Shown: positions 1-8,217, counted from the first letter of the stretch. The stretch is DNA of 64,000 nt from Desulfobulbaceae bacterium (GCA_023544645.1 JAMJFO010000001.1:113737-177736); one strand, 5' to 3'. Numbers and translations: made by a program. The notes: generated by a model from the sequence alone, not told the origin.

Positions 1-434
1 GCAGCGCCGGCCATCCCTCGGCTCTGAAAGTGTTCGGGGAGCAATGCGGCTATGGTTTCAATGGTCCGCACCTGGTCCTGGGCCAGCGCCTTAAGCGGAA
101 AAAGATACAGCGCCCGGGCATGGGGACGGGAGATGATGGTATTGAAAACCGGCAGGTTATAGATCAGCGACTTGCCGCTGGCGGTGGGGGTGGCCACGAG
201 TATGTCTTCACCGGCGAGAATATGGCGGATGGCCTCGGCCTGATGCGAAAACAGGCTGTCAATGTCAAGTTTTTTCAGCAGGGTGAGAACCGGTCCGGCC
301 AGGCCCTTCGGGGCAGGGGCGCATTTCTTCTCTGTCGGCGGGAAACGACGGCTGGCCACGACCTGGGGGCCGAAGCGTTCTGAACCGAGCAGGGCGGCAA
401 GATATTCGGCAACCGGCTCAAGGTCGGAATTCAT
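1..434 (-). CDS. DEAD/DEAH-box helicase, N-terminal part (runs off the left edge)
   Basis: The minus strand is open from an ATG at 434 to the window edge, giving the first 144 codons of a larger protein. The translation contains a Q-motif-like stretch (FSHQAEAI), a Walker A motif (ATPTASGKS) and a following LFPLKALAQDQ segment, the order seen in superfamily 2 helicases. The FSHQAEAI/TASGKS/FPLKALAQDQ combination resembles the MrfA/DUF1998 (YprA) helicase family, but the C-terminal metal-binding domain that would confirm this lies outside the window. It is transcribed divergently from the prephenate dehydratase fusion at 601. Confidence 0.8.
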   Translation of the reverse strand, partial: MNSDLEPVAEYLAALLGSERFGPQVVASRRFPPTEKKCAPAPKGLAGPVLTLLKKLDIDSLFSHQAEAIRHILAGEDILVATPTASGKSLIYNLPVFNTIISRPHARALYLFPLKALAQDQVRTIETIAALLPEHFQSRGMAGA

Positions 435-600
435 GTTGCAGCCAGCGTGAATTTCATGTTTATCATTGGGAACATTTATTTTAGTATAAAAGGTTACTCA
501 CCTGGTTGTGATCAATTTCGGGATATGTCAGCACGATTGCCATGCGTTCTGTCTGCATGAAAACCGTGCCGCTTATCCTCAATAACGGAAGCCGGAAAAA

Positions 601-2283
601 ATGATAACGATAGCTACCCTCGGACCAGAAAATTCACATGCCTGGCAGGCGGCAATGCGCTATGCCCCCAAGGCCAGAATCATTACCTGCCCGCACACCA
701 GCGCCCTGATCGACGGGTTTTCGCGCGGTGATTTCCAGCTGGCAATAGTACCTATTTATAACACCAGGGAAGGGGAGAATAAAGAGTATTTCAGACTGTT
801 CGACAAGATCAGGTCCGGTTTCTGGATCGACAACATTGTTCTGCCCTCACATCTGTCACTCGGTGTTGCCCATGCCGGCGTGAAAAAGGAGGACCTGCGC
901 CTGCTGGTCGGCAAAGGACCTGTCTTCCGCCAGTGCGAGGAGTACGTGGCCGAGACCTTTTCCGCTCTTCCGCGGCTCAGTGTGCAGGATATAGAACAGG
1001 CAATGCGGGAGATACGGGAAAATACCATTGCTGACCGCGGGATCATTGAAACCGAAGAGATGCTCAAGGCCAACGGCCTGCACATCCTGGAGCGTGAAGT
1101 CGCCCCGCACAACCGGACCCGCTACGCGGTGCTCGGTCCGGAGCTGGCGGTGGAAACAGGCTATGATGCTACGGCTTTCATCACCAAACCCCTGGATGAC
1201 CGGGTCGGCATCCTGGTGGATATACTCAACGAGTTTTCCCGCCGGGGAATAAATATCCTGGATCTGCGTTCAGAGAGCGACATCAAAACCCAGAAGCTGC
1301 AGATCTATATCGAGGCGGAAGGACATATCCAGGACAAGACTGTATCCGACGCCATAGAGCATGTTGAAAACCGGATTATCGGCCAGCCCGGCATGGTCAG
1401 GCTGCTGGGCAGTTTTCCCCGCATCGACATGCGGACCAAGTTCATCCGGTCCTTTGGTTTTATCGGTACCGGCGACATGAGCAAATGGTTTGCCGAGCGG
1501 TTGGAAAACGAGGGCTATCGCATCCTGATGACCGGCAGGTCAACGGAACTGCGGCCCGAGGAAATGATACCGCAGGTCGATGTCGTGATCGTCTGTGTGC
1601 CCATCAGCGCAACCTCGGACACGGTGCGGAAGTATGGGGCGCTGATCGAAGCCGGCAAGGCCCTTGTTCTCCTGGCCGGGGAGTCCGAAAAAACTCTGGA
1701 AACGGCGCTGGAGGCGACCAATGAGGATGTAGAGGTGCTGCTGGTCCATAATCTGTGGGGGCCCCAGGCGGCCACCATGAAGGACAAGAATGCCATTGTT
1801 GTCCGTACTGCGCGCAGCGGCAGGTTGTGCAACGAGTTTGAGACATTTCTCTATAAGCACGGCGCGGATATTTACCAGGACTCGGCGGCCCGTCACGACC
1901 TGCTCATGGGAATAGGCCAGAAGCTGCCCACCATCATATCGGTGGCGCTGGCCATGACCCTGGAGGAGCACGGCATTACCAGCGATGACATTGCCAGTCA
2001 CTGTACCCTGACCTCTTTGTATCCCATCCTGGCCATGGCCAGGGTTCATTCGCAGAATCCGCGCACCTATGCCGAAATCCTGTCAACCAGCGGTGACAGC
2101 CGCCGGATCGTGCATGATTTTGCCAAAAACCTGCGGGAGGTCATCGGTCTGGCCGATGATGCCCGCATTCCTGATCTGTGCGGTCTTATCGACAGGAACT
2201 GCACTCATCTTACCGAAGAATTTCTGCAGGCCAGGATGCTCCAGGCCAAGGCGGTTGACGAGGTGCTGGGCAAAATGATTTGA
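601..2283 (+). CDS. Prephenate dehydratase - ACT - prephenate dehydrogenase fusion
   Basis: The 560-residue protein joins both terminal branches of aromatic amino acid synthesis. Residues 1 to about 185 resemble prephenate dehydratase (start LGPENSHA; NRTRY in place of the usual TRF signature). About 195-270 is an ACT regulatory domain (DDRVGILVDILNEFSRRGINI). From about 285 onward is a TyrA-type dehydrogenase with a nucleotide-binding GFIGTGDMS loop and a HNLWGP segment matching the catalytic His region (HPMFGP in the family). The expected roles are prephenate to phenylpyruvate and prephenate to 4-hydroxyphenylpyruvate, with feedback through ACT; these are inferred from family. The TRY for TRF change is conservative. 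It stands alone, with a weak hairpin after the stop. Confidence 0.85.
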   Translation: MITIATLGPENSHAWQAAMRYAPKARIITCPHTSALIDGFSRGDFQLAIVPIYNTREGENKEYFRLFDKIRSGFWIDNIVLPSHLSLGVAHAGVKKEDLRLLVGKGPVFRQCEEYVAETFSALPRLSVQDIEQAMREIRENTIADRGIIETEEMLKANGLHILEREVAPHNRTRYAVLGPELAVETGYDATAFITKPLDDRVGILVDILNEFSRRGINILDLRSESDIKTQKLQIYIEAEGHIQDKTVSDAIEHVENRIIGQPGMVRLLGSFPRIDMRTKFIRSFGFIGTGDMSKWFAERLENEGYRILMTGRSTELRPEEMIPQVDVVIVCVPISATSDTVRKYGALIEAGKALVLLAGESEKTLETALEATNEDVEVLLVHNLWGPQAATMKDKNAIVVRTARSGRLCNEFETFLYKHGADIYQDSAARHDLLMGIGQKLPTIISVALAMTLEEHGITSDDIASHCTLTSLYPILAMARVHSQNPRTYAEILSTSGDSRRIVHDFAKNLREVIGLADDARIPDLCGLIDRNCTHLTEEFLQARMLQAKAVDEVLGKMI

Positions 2284-2293
2284 CCGGCGCGCT

Positions 2294-2328
2294 TGACCGT
2301 AAGCGGTCACCGGTGAACGCATTTTTTT
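2294..2328 (+). terminator. Possible rho-independent terminator
   Basis: A short hairpin (TGACCG / CGGTCA with a 4-nt loop) is followed ten bases later by a run of seven T. The gap between stem and T-run makes this a weak candidate for ending transcription of the prephenate fusion gene. Confidence 0.35.
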
Positions 2329-2538
2329 AGTCATCTGCCTGTCCGCATACCTGCTGTTGAGCGGCCGGCCTTATTTCGCGAACCTGCGTCACCGTGCAAC
2401 TGCGAGAAATGTAGGCAAAAGCGTAATGCGTGTTGCTCTATTCCATGAGTATTTACGGTTGACCAGCCTATGCACAATGGTTACTCTTATTTCTGCGTTT
2501 AAATATTTCGTTGTTATCAATACATCCCGGAGTGGAAA

Positions 2539-3201
2539 GTGCATATGAAATCAGTCTCTGTTTTTGATCTCCTTGAAGAGGTCCATACCTGTCCTCACTG
2601 CAAAGTAAGACTTACCTTGTGCCACGCGCCGCCGATCCATGTCGGTGACGGGCTTGGCTGGGGTTCGGAATACCTGTTCATTTGTCTTAACGACGAATGC
2701 AATCTGTTTGCCTCGGGCTGGGAACACATCGAGAACCAGTACGGTCATGTAGGGTCATACCGATATATGAAACTGCCGGACAGCGATGAAAGCTATAATA
2801 TGATGGTCGCCGGCAAAGATGCGTTCACCGGCAGCATCGTCGATCCAGAGCAGATCAAGGCATCAAACAAACGTTACCGGAAAGAGCAGGAGGCCATTGC
2901 CCGGCTGGACACCTGTGTTGCCGAGAAGAACATGGAGCCGCTCCTCTATCTTCTGCTGAATGATCATGTCGCGTTGGACGTGCGCAAACGTGCGGTAGGA
3001 TTGTTGACAGAGCTCAATGATCCGGCCTGCGTTGAACCTCTGCGCAACCACGATTTTAAGGACACACATCTTGAGCAGTCGGTCAATATGGCCATTTCGG
3101 GTATACTTGGCGCCAATTTTATCAAGGAATGTCCGTTCTGCGCCGAACTGGTCAAGGTCCGGGCAAAGATCTGCAAACATTGCCAAAAGGAGCTTGGCTG
3201 A
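2539..3201 (+). CDS. Zinc-ribbon protein with HEAT-like middle region
   Basis: The 220-residue soluble protein is not assigned to a named family. It has a four-cysteine N-terminal cluster (CPHC near residue 18, then C and C near 49-54) and a C-terminal zinc ribbon (CPFC ... CKHC, last 25 residues). Between them is a helical region (DVRKRAVGLLTELNDPACVEPLRNHD) that looks like one or two HEAT-type repeats. The GTG at 2539 has GGAG six bases upstream; an ATG two codons later is the alternative start. A structural or adaptor role is only a guess. The gene lies just before tRNA-His. Confidence 0.7.
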   Translation: MHMKSVSVFDLLEEVHTCPHCKVRLTLCHAPPIHVGDGLGWGSEYLFICLNDECNLFASGWEHIENQYGHVGSYRYMKLPDSDESYNMMVAGKDAFTGSIVDPEQIKASNKRYRKEQEAIARLDTCVAEKNMEPLLYLLLNDHVALDVRKRAVGLLTELNDPACVEPLRNHDFKDTHLEQSVNMAISGILGANFIKECPFCAELVKVRAKICKHCQKELG

Positions 3202-3257
3202 AAGCTGACTTTCTGCTTGCCAAACTGCCCGCATGCTATTATAAATGGGTCCCGTGT

Positions 3258-3335
3258 GGTGGGAGTAGCTCAGCTGGTGGCAGCACCTGGTTGTGGCCCA
3301 GGAGGTCGTGGGTTCAAGTCCCATCTCTCACCCCA
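3258..3335 (+). tRNA. tRNA-His (GTG anticodon)
   Basis: A full cloverleaf can be drawn. The acceptor stem pairs 3259-3265 with 3325-3331, with the extra G-1 at 3258 opposite C73 that is diagnostic of tRNA-His. The anticodon loop TTGTGGC lies in a CCTGG/CCAGG stem, the T arm carries GGTTCAAGTCC, and CCA is encoded. Its last 23 bases are the start of the left attachment repeat of the neighbouring integrated element, so the 3' end of the gene is supplied by the element. Confidence 0.96.
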
Positions 3336-3387
3336 GTAAAATATTAAGGGATTCAGGTGGTTAGCTTGAATCCCTTTTTTATTTTGT
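3313..3387 (+). repeat. attL: 75-bp direct repeat in the tRNA-His 3' end
   Basis: This stretch matches 12523-12597 with a single mismatch (3357 G versus 12567 C). It begins inside the T arm of tRNA-His and runs through CCA and the tRNA terminator. Identity across a tRNA 3' end, with an integrase gene beside the other copy, is the usual mark of site-specific integration by a tyrosine recombinase. Confidence 0.93.
3345..3382 (+). terminator. Rho-independent terminator of tRNA-His
   Basis: The arms AGGGATTCA and TGAATCCCT flank a short loop and are followed by a T-run. The hairpin lies inside the attachment repeat, so integration preserves both tRNA and terminator. The only difference between the two att copies falls in the loop. 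Confidence 0.8.
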
Positions 3388-3430
3388 TTATTGGCCCCAT
3401 ATGCTGTCCCATGCGATTTCCCAAAAGCAT

Positions 3431-3466
3431 AAAAAAAGCCCCTGCCGAATGGCAAGGGCTTTTCCG
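3431..3466 (-). terminator. Rho-independent terminator ending the element's leftward operon
   Basis: Read on the minus strand, GCCC-TTGCC and GGCA-GGGGC form a stem around a 4-nt loop and are followed by a run of seven T. It lies just downstream of the last leftward gene and just inside the left attachment repeat, insulating tRNA-His from element transcription. Confidence 0.8.
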
Positions 3467-3484
3467 TCTGGCTCTCTTCAGGGT

Positions 3485-3748
3485 CTACCCGTTGACCGCC
3501 TTCTTTTCGACTTCGGAATAATACAGCCGCCGCATTTCGGCAAAGTCTTTCCGCAGGTCGGCAAGGACCATGCCCAGGCCGATCAATACCTCCTGTGAAA
3601 CTTCCTCCTGGTTGAATGATTCGCTCATTCTGAGCACAGCGTCAGTGATAAAGTGCAAACGCGGCTGAATGTCGATCATTGCAAGCTCTAACTCAGCGTT
3701 GATAAATTTTGCCCCCTGGTTGCTTGCAAGCTCCATCTTCTTTCCCAT
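3485..3748 (-). CDS. Small protein of unknown function (element)
   Basis: The predicted 87-residue protein is mostly helical with charged residues and has no recognisable family motif. The ATG at 3748 is preferred because GGAGGT lies eight bases before it; the ATG five codons upstream would place that ribosome site inside the coding sequence. It is the last leftward gene before the terminator. In phage and satellite operons this position often holds small morphogenesis or accessory proteins, but nothing in the sequence indicates its role. Confidence 0.6.
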   Translation of the reverse strand: MGKKMELASNQGAKFINAELELAMIDIQPRLHFITDAVLRMSESFNQEEVSQEVLIGLGMVLADLRKDFAEMRRLYYSEVEKKAVNG

Positions 3749-4355
3749 TTTCTGAACCTCCATAAAAAAATGCCTTGAGTGTTGTCAAGCTTATAACGGC
3801 TCCCAGGCCCTCACGGGTTCCCGGACACTCAAGGCAAAATAATATTCCCCAAATAAAAAAGACCTGGTTTCAGGTGCCGGTCTTGCACCGTTATAATTTG
3901 ACATTTTCATAATCGTTGAAAATGACCTCGCTGTCAAGCTCTTCCACATAGTCAAGCAGGCAGAAGCCCAAACCGGGGCCGGGACGCGGACAGTGTGCCG
4001 GGAGCTAGCCAACCGGCACAACGAGGGGGCGGCGGCGGGGGATCGGGTCGATGGGGGCCAATTAAGGCAGCGAGTTGTCAGGCATGAGGGCGGCTATATC
4101 GGTACGAAACGTACCTATACCCCTTCCCCCTCCCCGGAACCTCCCGAAGAGGAAGAGAAGCCCCCGGCCAAACCGCCCGCCTATTCATGCGCGTTGCAGT
4201 TTTCCGGAATTGCTATCTCTCAGCTTTCCAGGATACCGGCAGACGATCCGAAGCGGCAAGAGGCTTTCCAGGAGGGGAGCGGCAGGCCGCGTCCTACAAT
4301 TCCCGGTGCCACATGGCCCAGGCAAAACAAACCCCGCTGTTGTGACTCCCGGCTG
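3749..4355. other. Gene-poor stretch with a possible gene remnant
   Basis: I see no convincing complete gene here. On the minus strand, about 3893-4000, there is a gene-like C-terminal reading ending in DYVEELDSEVIFNDYENVKL, but it is closed upstream by a TAG and has no start codon, so it looks like the tail of a decayed gene. At about 4102-4118 there is a short perfect dyad (GGTACG AAA CGTACC). A plus-strand open frame here is proline-rich and low in complexity and is probably not a gene. Confidence 0.5.
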
Positions 4356-4823
4356 CTAATCCTCTGACCTGGCTCCAATGTCCATGTTGGCAATTGCATT
4401 CCTGCACTTGGCAATTTCCTTCCGGATAAAGTCAACGTCCTTGCTTTCCAGGACCGGAACCCGTTTTTTAATGCTCAGGGGGATAGAATCAAGAATTGAA
4501 ATAATTTGCTTGCCAACCTTTGCCAGTGTTTCAGTGACAAGGTCCGTTGGCACAAGGTGGCCTTCCTTCAAGTCGTTTTCAAGTTTCAATTTCCTGGTCT
4601 GTTCCTGTGCCAGCACAGCCCGTTCTTGTGACAGGTCAAGCTGATCCGCGTCAGAAGTCACGCCATAGAGGATCGGTAATGCCTCGGAGCTTTCAAACAG
4701 GATCGCGCACCCCGGTTTCTTGGAGTCCTGTATTGGCCTTATTCCGGCCTCTGTCAAGCGTTTTTTGAGTGTTCGGTAGCTCATGCCGGTGAGGCTCGAT
4801 AGATGGTTTAAACTGACATTCAT
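4356..4823 (-). CDS. Phage terminase small subunit, Nu1-like
   Basis: The 155-residue protein starts with a helix-turn-helix of the Nu1/MerR-like type (LNHLSSLTGMSYRTLKKRLTEAGI). This is followed by a segment containing EQTRKLKLENDLKEGHLVPTDLV and a C-terminal helical region, the layout of lambda Nu1 and related small terminases. These proteins bind cos DNA and hand it to the large terminase. No large terminase gene is present, so the protein would have to work with a subunit from another phage, as in packaging piracy by satellites (inference). AGAGGAA precedes the ATG. A GC-rich dyad lies about 40-80 bp upstream. Confidence 0.75.
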   Translation of the reverse strand: MNVSLNHLSSLTGMSYRTLKKRLTEAGIRPIQDSKKPGCAILFESSEALPILYGVTSDADQLDLSQERAVLAQEQTRKLKLENDLKEGHLVPTDLVTETLAKVGKQIISILDSIPLSIKKRVPVLESKDVDFIRKEIAKCRNAIANMDIGARSED

Positions 4824-4860
4824 TTTAAATTCCTCTGATGATGCCCTTAGGCTTTTCCGA

Positions 4861-4909
4861 AAGTTGCGAAGGCGGGCGCGCGGCGAACTACCCCCGGCGC
4901 AACTCGCCA
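4861..4909 (-). other. GC-rich dyad upstream of the terminase gene, candidate cos region
   Basis: A roughly 50-bp block of almost pure G+C sits between the terminase start and very AT-rich sequence. It contains the arms AGTTGCG (4862-4868) and CGCAACT (4898-4904) and a GGCGAA / CTCGCC pairing. In lambda-type phages the packaging cut site lies just upstream of nu1. Position and composition fit a cos site, but there is no direct proof. Confidence 0.35.
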
Positions 4910-5334
4910 GAAGGACCCGTTAATATATAAGTAACGATATATTAGGAAGTTGACTGCAAAATTAATCATAATGATTGTTGGATTGATAAACAAATACATT
5001 CTATACCTGTACTGTGGATATGACTACACCTTGAATCAAAAGAATCTCATGAGTTGATGCAGGATGATATTTCATAATTGATATGCATTTATGACATTCG
5101 ACAGGAAATGATTTGCAATCTTCCAGCATGTTATGCTCTTACTGCAGTCATTGGTATAGCCATTCGGCCATTCGCCCAGGGCGGTATATCCCATACCCCT
5201 AAAAGCAGAAAGCCCCCAGGGCGGCACATTCCCCAGGGGTTTTCCACTGTGCTCATGCGGGAACCAAGGCCAAAAAGGAAAAAGCCTTTTGCGAGCGCAT
5301 GAGGTCAAACCGTCTCGCACCTACGGCTTGTTTC
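4910..5334. other. Non-coding stretch between element genes
   Basis: The part from 4920 to 5100 is AT-rich and probably holds the promoter and leader of the leftward terminase gene, although no clear -35/-10 pair can be chosen. From 5190 to 5250 there are C- and G-runs (GCCCCC ... CCCCAGGGGTTTT) that could form a weak hairpin after the coiled-coil gene. No gene is supported. Confidence 0.4.
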
Positions 5335-5841
5335 CTACTGAAGCATGACCCCTGCCGATTTGGCTGAATTTTTCAACTCTTCAAGCTCGGATTCAACCTT
5401 ACCCAGGTCACGATTCAGCTTTTCAAGCTCGGCTTTCCTTTCAGCAAGGGGCGGTCCTGCTTCCGGCCACTCCATATCCTGAATGATCCGGGCAAGGGAT
5501 TCCGTCAGCTGATTTTGAAACAAGCCGTAGATTGCCACAGGCAATATGCTATTGATACCCCCGGCTGAGTGCGGCGCAAGCAGTTGCGCATTTCCGGCCC
5601 GTGGCGTCATGCCGTTTTTGTGGAAAGACTCGTTTATCAGCCGGGAAAGACGGTCAATGTAATCCTGCTTTCCCATGTCAACGGTCCGATTCAGCATCTC
5701 AAGTGCGTCTTCCTTCGGAAGGGGCAAGCCGTTCAGTTCGTCGATCCGTTGCAACAGCTTCTCTCTCGCGGCCTCCCTTTCGCGGACCATTGCAGCAAGG
5801 TCGCCCAGGGCCGCTTTCAGCTTTAAAAATGGATTTGCCAT
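5335..5841 (-). CDS. Coiled-coil protein of unknown function (element)
   Basis: The predicted 168-residue protein has two long charged helical segments predicted to form coiled coils (about residues 15-60 and 125-160, the latter rich in KAELEKLNRDLGKVESELEELKN). They are separated by a glycine/proline-containing middle with a hydrophobic stretch (SILPVAIYGLF). The ATG at 5841 is one base after the previous gene's stop and has a G-rich ribosome site inside that gene, so translation is probably coupled. No family is recognised. Coiled-coil proteins in this setting can be scaffolding or capsid-remodelling factors, which is speculation here. Confidence 0.65.
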   Translation of the reverse strand: MANPFLKLKAALGDLAAMVREREAAREKLLQRIDELNGLPLPKEDALEMLNRTVDMGKQDYIDRLSRLINESFHKNGMTPRAGNAQLLAPHSAGGINSILPVAIYGLFQNQLTESLARIIQDMEWPEAGPPLAERKAELEKLNRDLGKVESELEELKNSAKSAGVMLQ

Positions 5842-5842
5842 T

Positions 5843-6025
5843 TTAAACCCCTCCCCGTTTCTCACCCTGAATCCGAATCAGGCCCTTTGACTGTGCGATT
5901 TTGAAGGCAATATAATCGTCAAAATTTCCATTGAATTCGGTCCGGATTGAGATGTCTTGTTCCCATGCGCGTTTCGCGTCGGGTTCGATGATTGCTCTTT
6001 CATTGGCATACTGTTCTTTCTCCAT
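5843..6025 (-). CDS. Small protein of unknown function (element)
   Basis: The 60-residue charged protein (start MEKEQYANERAIIEPDAKRAWEQD) is not recognised. AAAAGGAGCAGAACACC provides a good ribosome site before the ATG at 6025, which supports a real gene. Its stop lies one base before the start of the coiled-coil gene, consistent with co-transcription and coupling. Confidence 0.6.
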   Translation of the reverse strand: MEKEQYANERAIIEPDAKRAWEQDISIRTEFNGNFDDYIAFKIAQSKGLIRIQGEKRGGV

Positions 6026-6136
6026 GGTGTTCTGCTCCTTTTGAAATTGTTGAATAAAAAATTGTTCCTATGTTTCAATGATGACATAAGGTTGTCCCGG
6101 TGAATAGGCTTTTGCAGTCAATACACATATTGACCC

Positions 6137-6430
6137 CTATTCGTCTGAAACGTCATTCCGCAGTATCTTTGCCAATTCATATTCACAAACCGGTAATGAT
6201 TTCCCACTCGCCTTCCGTGCTTTGCAAAGAGCCTCATTGAATGCGGTCGGCCTACGCAGGTAGGCCCCGCCGGTACGTTCCCACGTATTTTCAAAGCGGC
6301 AAATAGCCCTCCCGAAGGCAATCACCCGCAGGTGGTAGGACCGGCCACGGACATAATTGAAAGCCTCCCGCAAGTGCCGGTTCCGCCTGGAAAGCTCTCC
6401 ACGATTCAGTAATTGATCAAGAATCCTCAT
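6137..6430 (-). CDS. Small basic protein of unknown function (element)
   Basis: The predicted 97-residue protein is arginine-rich (RNRHLREAFNYVRGRSYHLRVIAFGRAICRF), suggesting nucleic-acid contact, but no domain is recognised. Its ATG at 6430 overlaps the TGA of the preceding gene in an ATGA arrangement, which fixes the start and implies coupled translation. A longer in-frame start exists upstream but would overlap the neighbour by about 90 bases. Confidence 0.62.
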   Translation of the reverse strand: MRILDQLLNRGELSRRNRHLREAFNYVRGRSYHLRVIAFGRAICRFENTWERTGGAYLRRPTAFNEALCKARKASGKSLPVCEYELAKILRNDVSDE

Positions 6431-6891
6431 TGCTCCTGTTCCTCCACAATCTCCCGAAGCTGACGGATTGATCCTGGCAACCGCCCGAACCGCCGCGCCT
6501 TGTAGAGGCAAAGCCAAAGCTGTGAATGAATCAGGCTTTCGGGTGGCTCTTTGCTGTCTTTAAGCCTCGGCCAGAAGTGATTTTCAAACTCGGTTATCTT
6601 CTGCCGGAACCTCTTCACCTTTTCGTGAGTGTTCCCGCCATCGACAAAGGAGAAGCCGATCCGCAGGAACCCATTTCTTTCATGCCGCCTGAAAAGGTTA
6701 ATTTCCGCCTCTCTGCCCACTCCCGCGCTATTCAAGCCTAATGCCTTGCCCAGGTCCTCGCCGCCATAGAAAGCCCTGTCCAGGCCGTCAGATAGCCATT
6801 CATTGACCTCTTGCCCGCCATGCTCCCGGACGATCCGGGAAACGGTCAATAAAAGCTCAACAGGGCTCTTTATGTCGGCCTTACTGCCCAT
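6427..6891 (-). CDS. Protein of unknown function (element)
   Basis: The 154-residue soluble protein is rich in charged and aromatic residues and has no recognised motif. It starts two bases after the stop of the S49 peptidase gene and ends in an ATGA overlap with the next small gene, so it is firmly part of the leftward operon. Homologues, if any, should be sought among phage head-region or satellite proteins. Confidence 0.65.
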   Translation of the reverse strand: MGSKADIKSPVELLLTVSRIVREHGGQEVNEWLSDGLDRAFYGGEDLGKALGLNSAGVGREAEINLFRRHERNGFLRIGFSFVDGGNTHEKVKRFRQKITEFENHFWPRLKDSKEPPESLIHSQLWLCLYKARRFGRLPGSIRQLREIVEEQEQ

Positions 6892-6893
6892 TG

Positions 6894-7694
6894 TTACCCG
6901 CGAACCACTTCTTCAAAGGTGCTTACTTCGTCCGCCATGCCAAGCTTGACCGCTTTATCACCCATGCGGATTCCACCCCTGCCGAACTCGTTCAGGACAG
7001 TTTCAACAGACACCTTCCGATTTTCCGCCACGTCTTCAATGAAGACTTGTGCCAAGGCGTCAACCCTGCGCTGAAGTTCGTTGCGCCCGCTTTCTGTTCC
7101 GGGGTCCGCCTGCTTCAAGGGTGACTGAGAGCTGATAAGCTTGACAACGCCGTCTTCCCGGTCGGTCCTTACCCCCAGGATAGCCCCGATTGATCCAAGT
7201 TCAGCGGTCTTTGAAACAATGATCCGCCCGGCCGCTGAAGCCATCCAATAGGCCGCGCTTGCTGCCATGCCATCAACATAAGCAATGACCGGCTTCTTTG
7301 ACTTCTTGATCATCTCCGCCATTTCTGAAATGCCTGTGGCCTGACCGCCCGGACTGTCAAACACCATGACAAGCCTTTCCGCCCTTTTTTCATCTTGGAC
7401 CGCCGCGAAGTCCCTTGACAGGTTTTCCAAGGTCTGCAGTCCGAAGTACCTTGTCATCAAATTTGCATACCGGAAAATAGGGCCAACCACGTTCAAGACG
7501 GCAACAGAGCCCCTCATTGTCACGTTCGGGCGGTACCACTCCCCGGATTTTGCCGCCAATGCCTGCAGGTCCCAATCTTTAACGCTCGATATTTCGTCAA
7601 GCATTGATGTTGCCGCCGCGTCCAGCATTGCCAAAGGTCGCCCGGCAATAAAGTAGCTTGCTACAGCCTGTGAATAACCGTTTTCAATTTTCAT
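6894..7694 (-). CDS. S49-family serine peptidase (phage protease/SppA-like)
   Basis: The 266-residue protein shows the S49 fold. VMVFDSPGGQATG (about 109-121) is the oxyanion segment. The nucleophile serine lies in DGMAASAAYW (Ser146). A lysine about 48 residues later (SPLKQADP, Lys194) fits the Ser-Lys dyad of SppA and phage head proteases. There is no signal peptide or membrane anchor, which favours the phage capsid-maturation type over a membrane signal-peptide peptidase. AGGAG stands before the ATG at 7694. In phages this enzyme lies beside portal and capsid genes; here both are missing, so its substrate may be a helper-phage head protein (inference). Confidence 0.85.
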   Translation of the reverse strand: MKIENGYSQAVASYFIAGRPLAMLDAAATSMLDEISSVKDWDLQALAAKSGEWYRPNVTMRGSVAVLNVVGPIFRYANLMTRYFGLQTLENLSRDFAAVQDEKRAERLVMVFDSPGGQATGISEMAEMIKKSKKPVIAYVDGMAASAAYWMASAAGRIIVSKTAELGSIGAILGVRTDREDGVVKLISSQSPLKQADPGTESGRNELQRRVDALAQVFIEDVAENRKVSVETVLNEFGRGGIRMGDKAVKLGMADEVSTFEEVVRG

Positions 7695-7711
7695 CTCCTG
7701 ATCTCCATTTA

Positions 7712-8194
7712 TTAAAGTTGCGCCCTGCGCAGGGCATAAAATTTCTTCCTTCCTTCGGTCCTGCAAACAGTCAACCTGCCTTCGGCAACCAAGGCGGAAA
7801 GCTTCTCCTGTGCTCGCCGGGGGGCTATCCCTTCCAGGTCTGCAAGTTGCTTGACGGTAATTTCCGGGTGGTCCATGAACCAATCACCCAGGGCAGGAGG
7901 AAAAGGCTTTTCAGGTTCATCGACAAAATCATGCAGGTTAAAGCCCCGTTCCTCTGCTACCAGTTCGATGAATCTGGACAGGATCGCCCCGGTTATCCAT
8001 TGCTTGCCGGAAAAATAATAAATCCACTGGACAAGATCGGCCTCGCTTTGCAGGGTGTCCATGTGGATATCACAGCCGAAGTCATCCAGGTTGAAGCGGA
8101 TCGCGTTTGGCCTCTTGATTCGGCGAATTTGCCGGTCCTCGGGGAATCTGGTTCTCATAATTTCGGCCATGGTTTTGAATTCAACTCTGTCCAT
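7712..8194 (-). CDS. Winged-helix protein related to the Rep C-terminus (element)
   Basis: The predicted 160-residue protein ends in a winged helix (EITVKQLADLEGIAPRRAQEKL, then GRLTVCRTEGRKKFYAL). This closely resembles the last 45 residues of the element's Rep protein (EITVKQAADVFDVNERTARR, then GRLIICRSEGPLKYYSP). The N-terminal 110 residues are not recognised. The ATG at 8194 follows AGGAAAT. The gene starts immediately beside the iteron array, so an origin-binding or replication-control role is a reasonable inference. A longer in-frame start at 8281 would run into the iterons and is disfavoured. Confidence 0.7.
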   Translation of the reverse strand: MDRVEFKTMAEIMRTRFPEDRQIRRIKRPNAIRFNLDDFGCDIHMDTLQSEADLVQWIYYFSGKQWITGAILSRFIELVAEERGFNLHDFVDEPEKPFPPALGDWFMDHPEITVKQLADLEGIAPRRAQEKLSALVAEGRLTVCRTEGRKKFYALRRAQL

Positions 8195-8217
8195 ATTTCC
8201 TCGCGTGTATGAAAAAG

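Noticed and set aside
3993..4367. Plus-strand open frame with a PSPSPEPPEEEEKPPAKPP stretch inside the integrated element
   Set aside because: It runs against all other element genes, overlaps the end of the terminase gene, has no ribosome site and low-complexity content.
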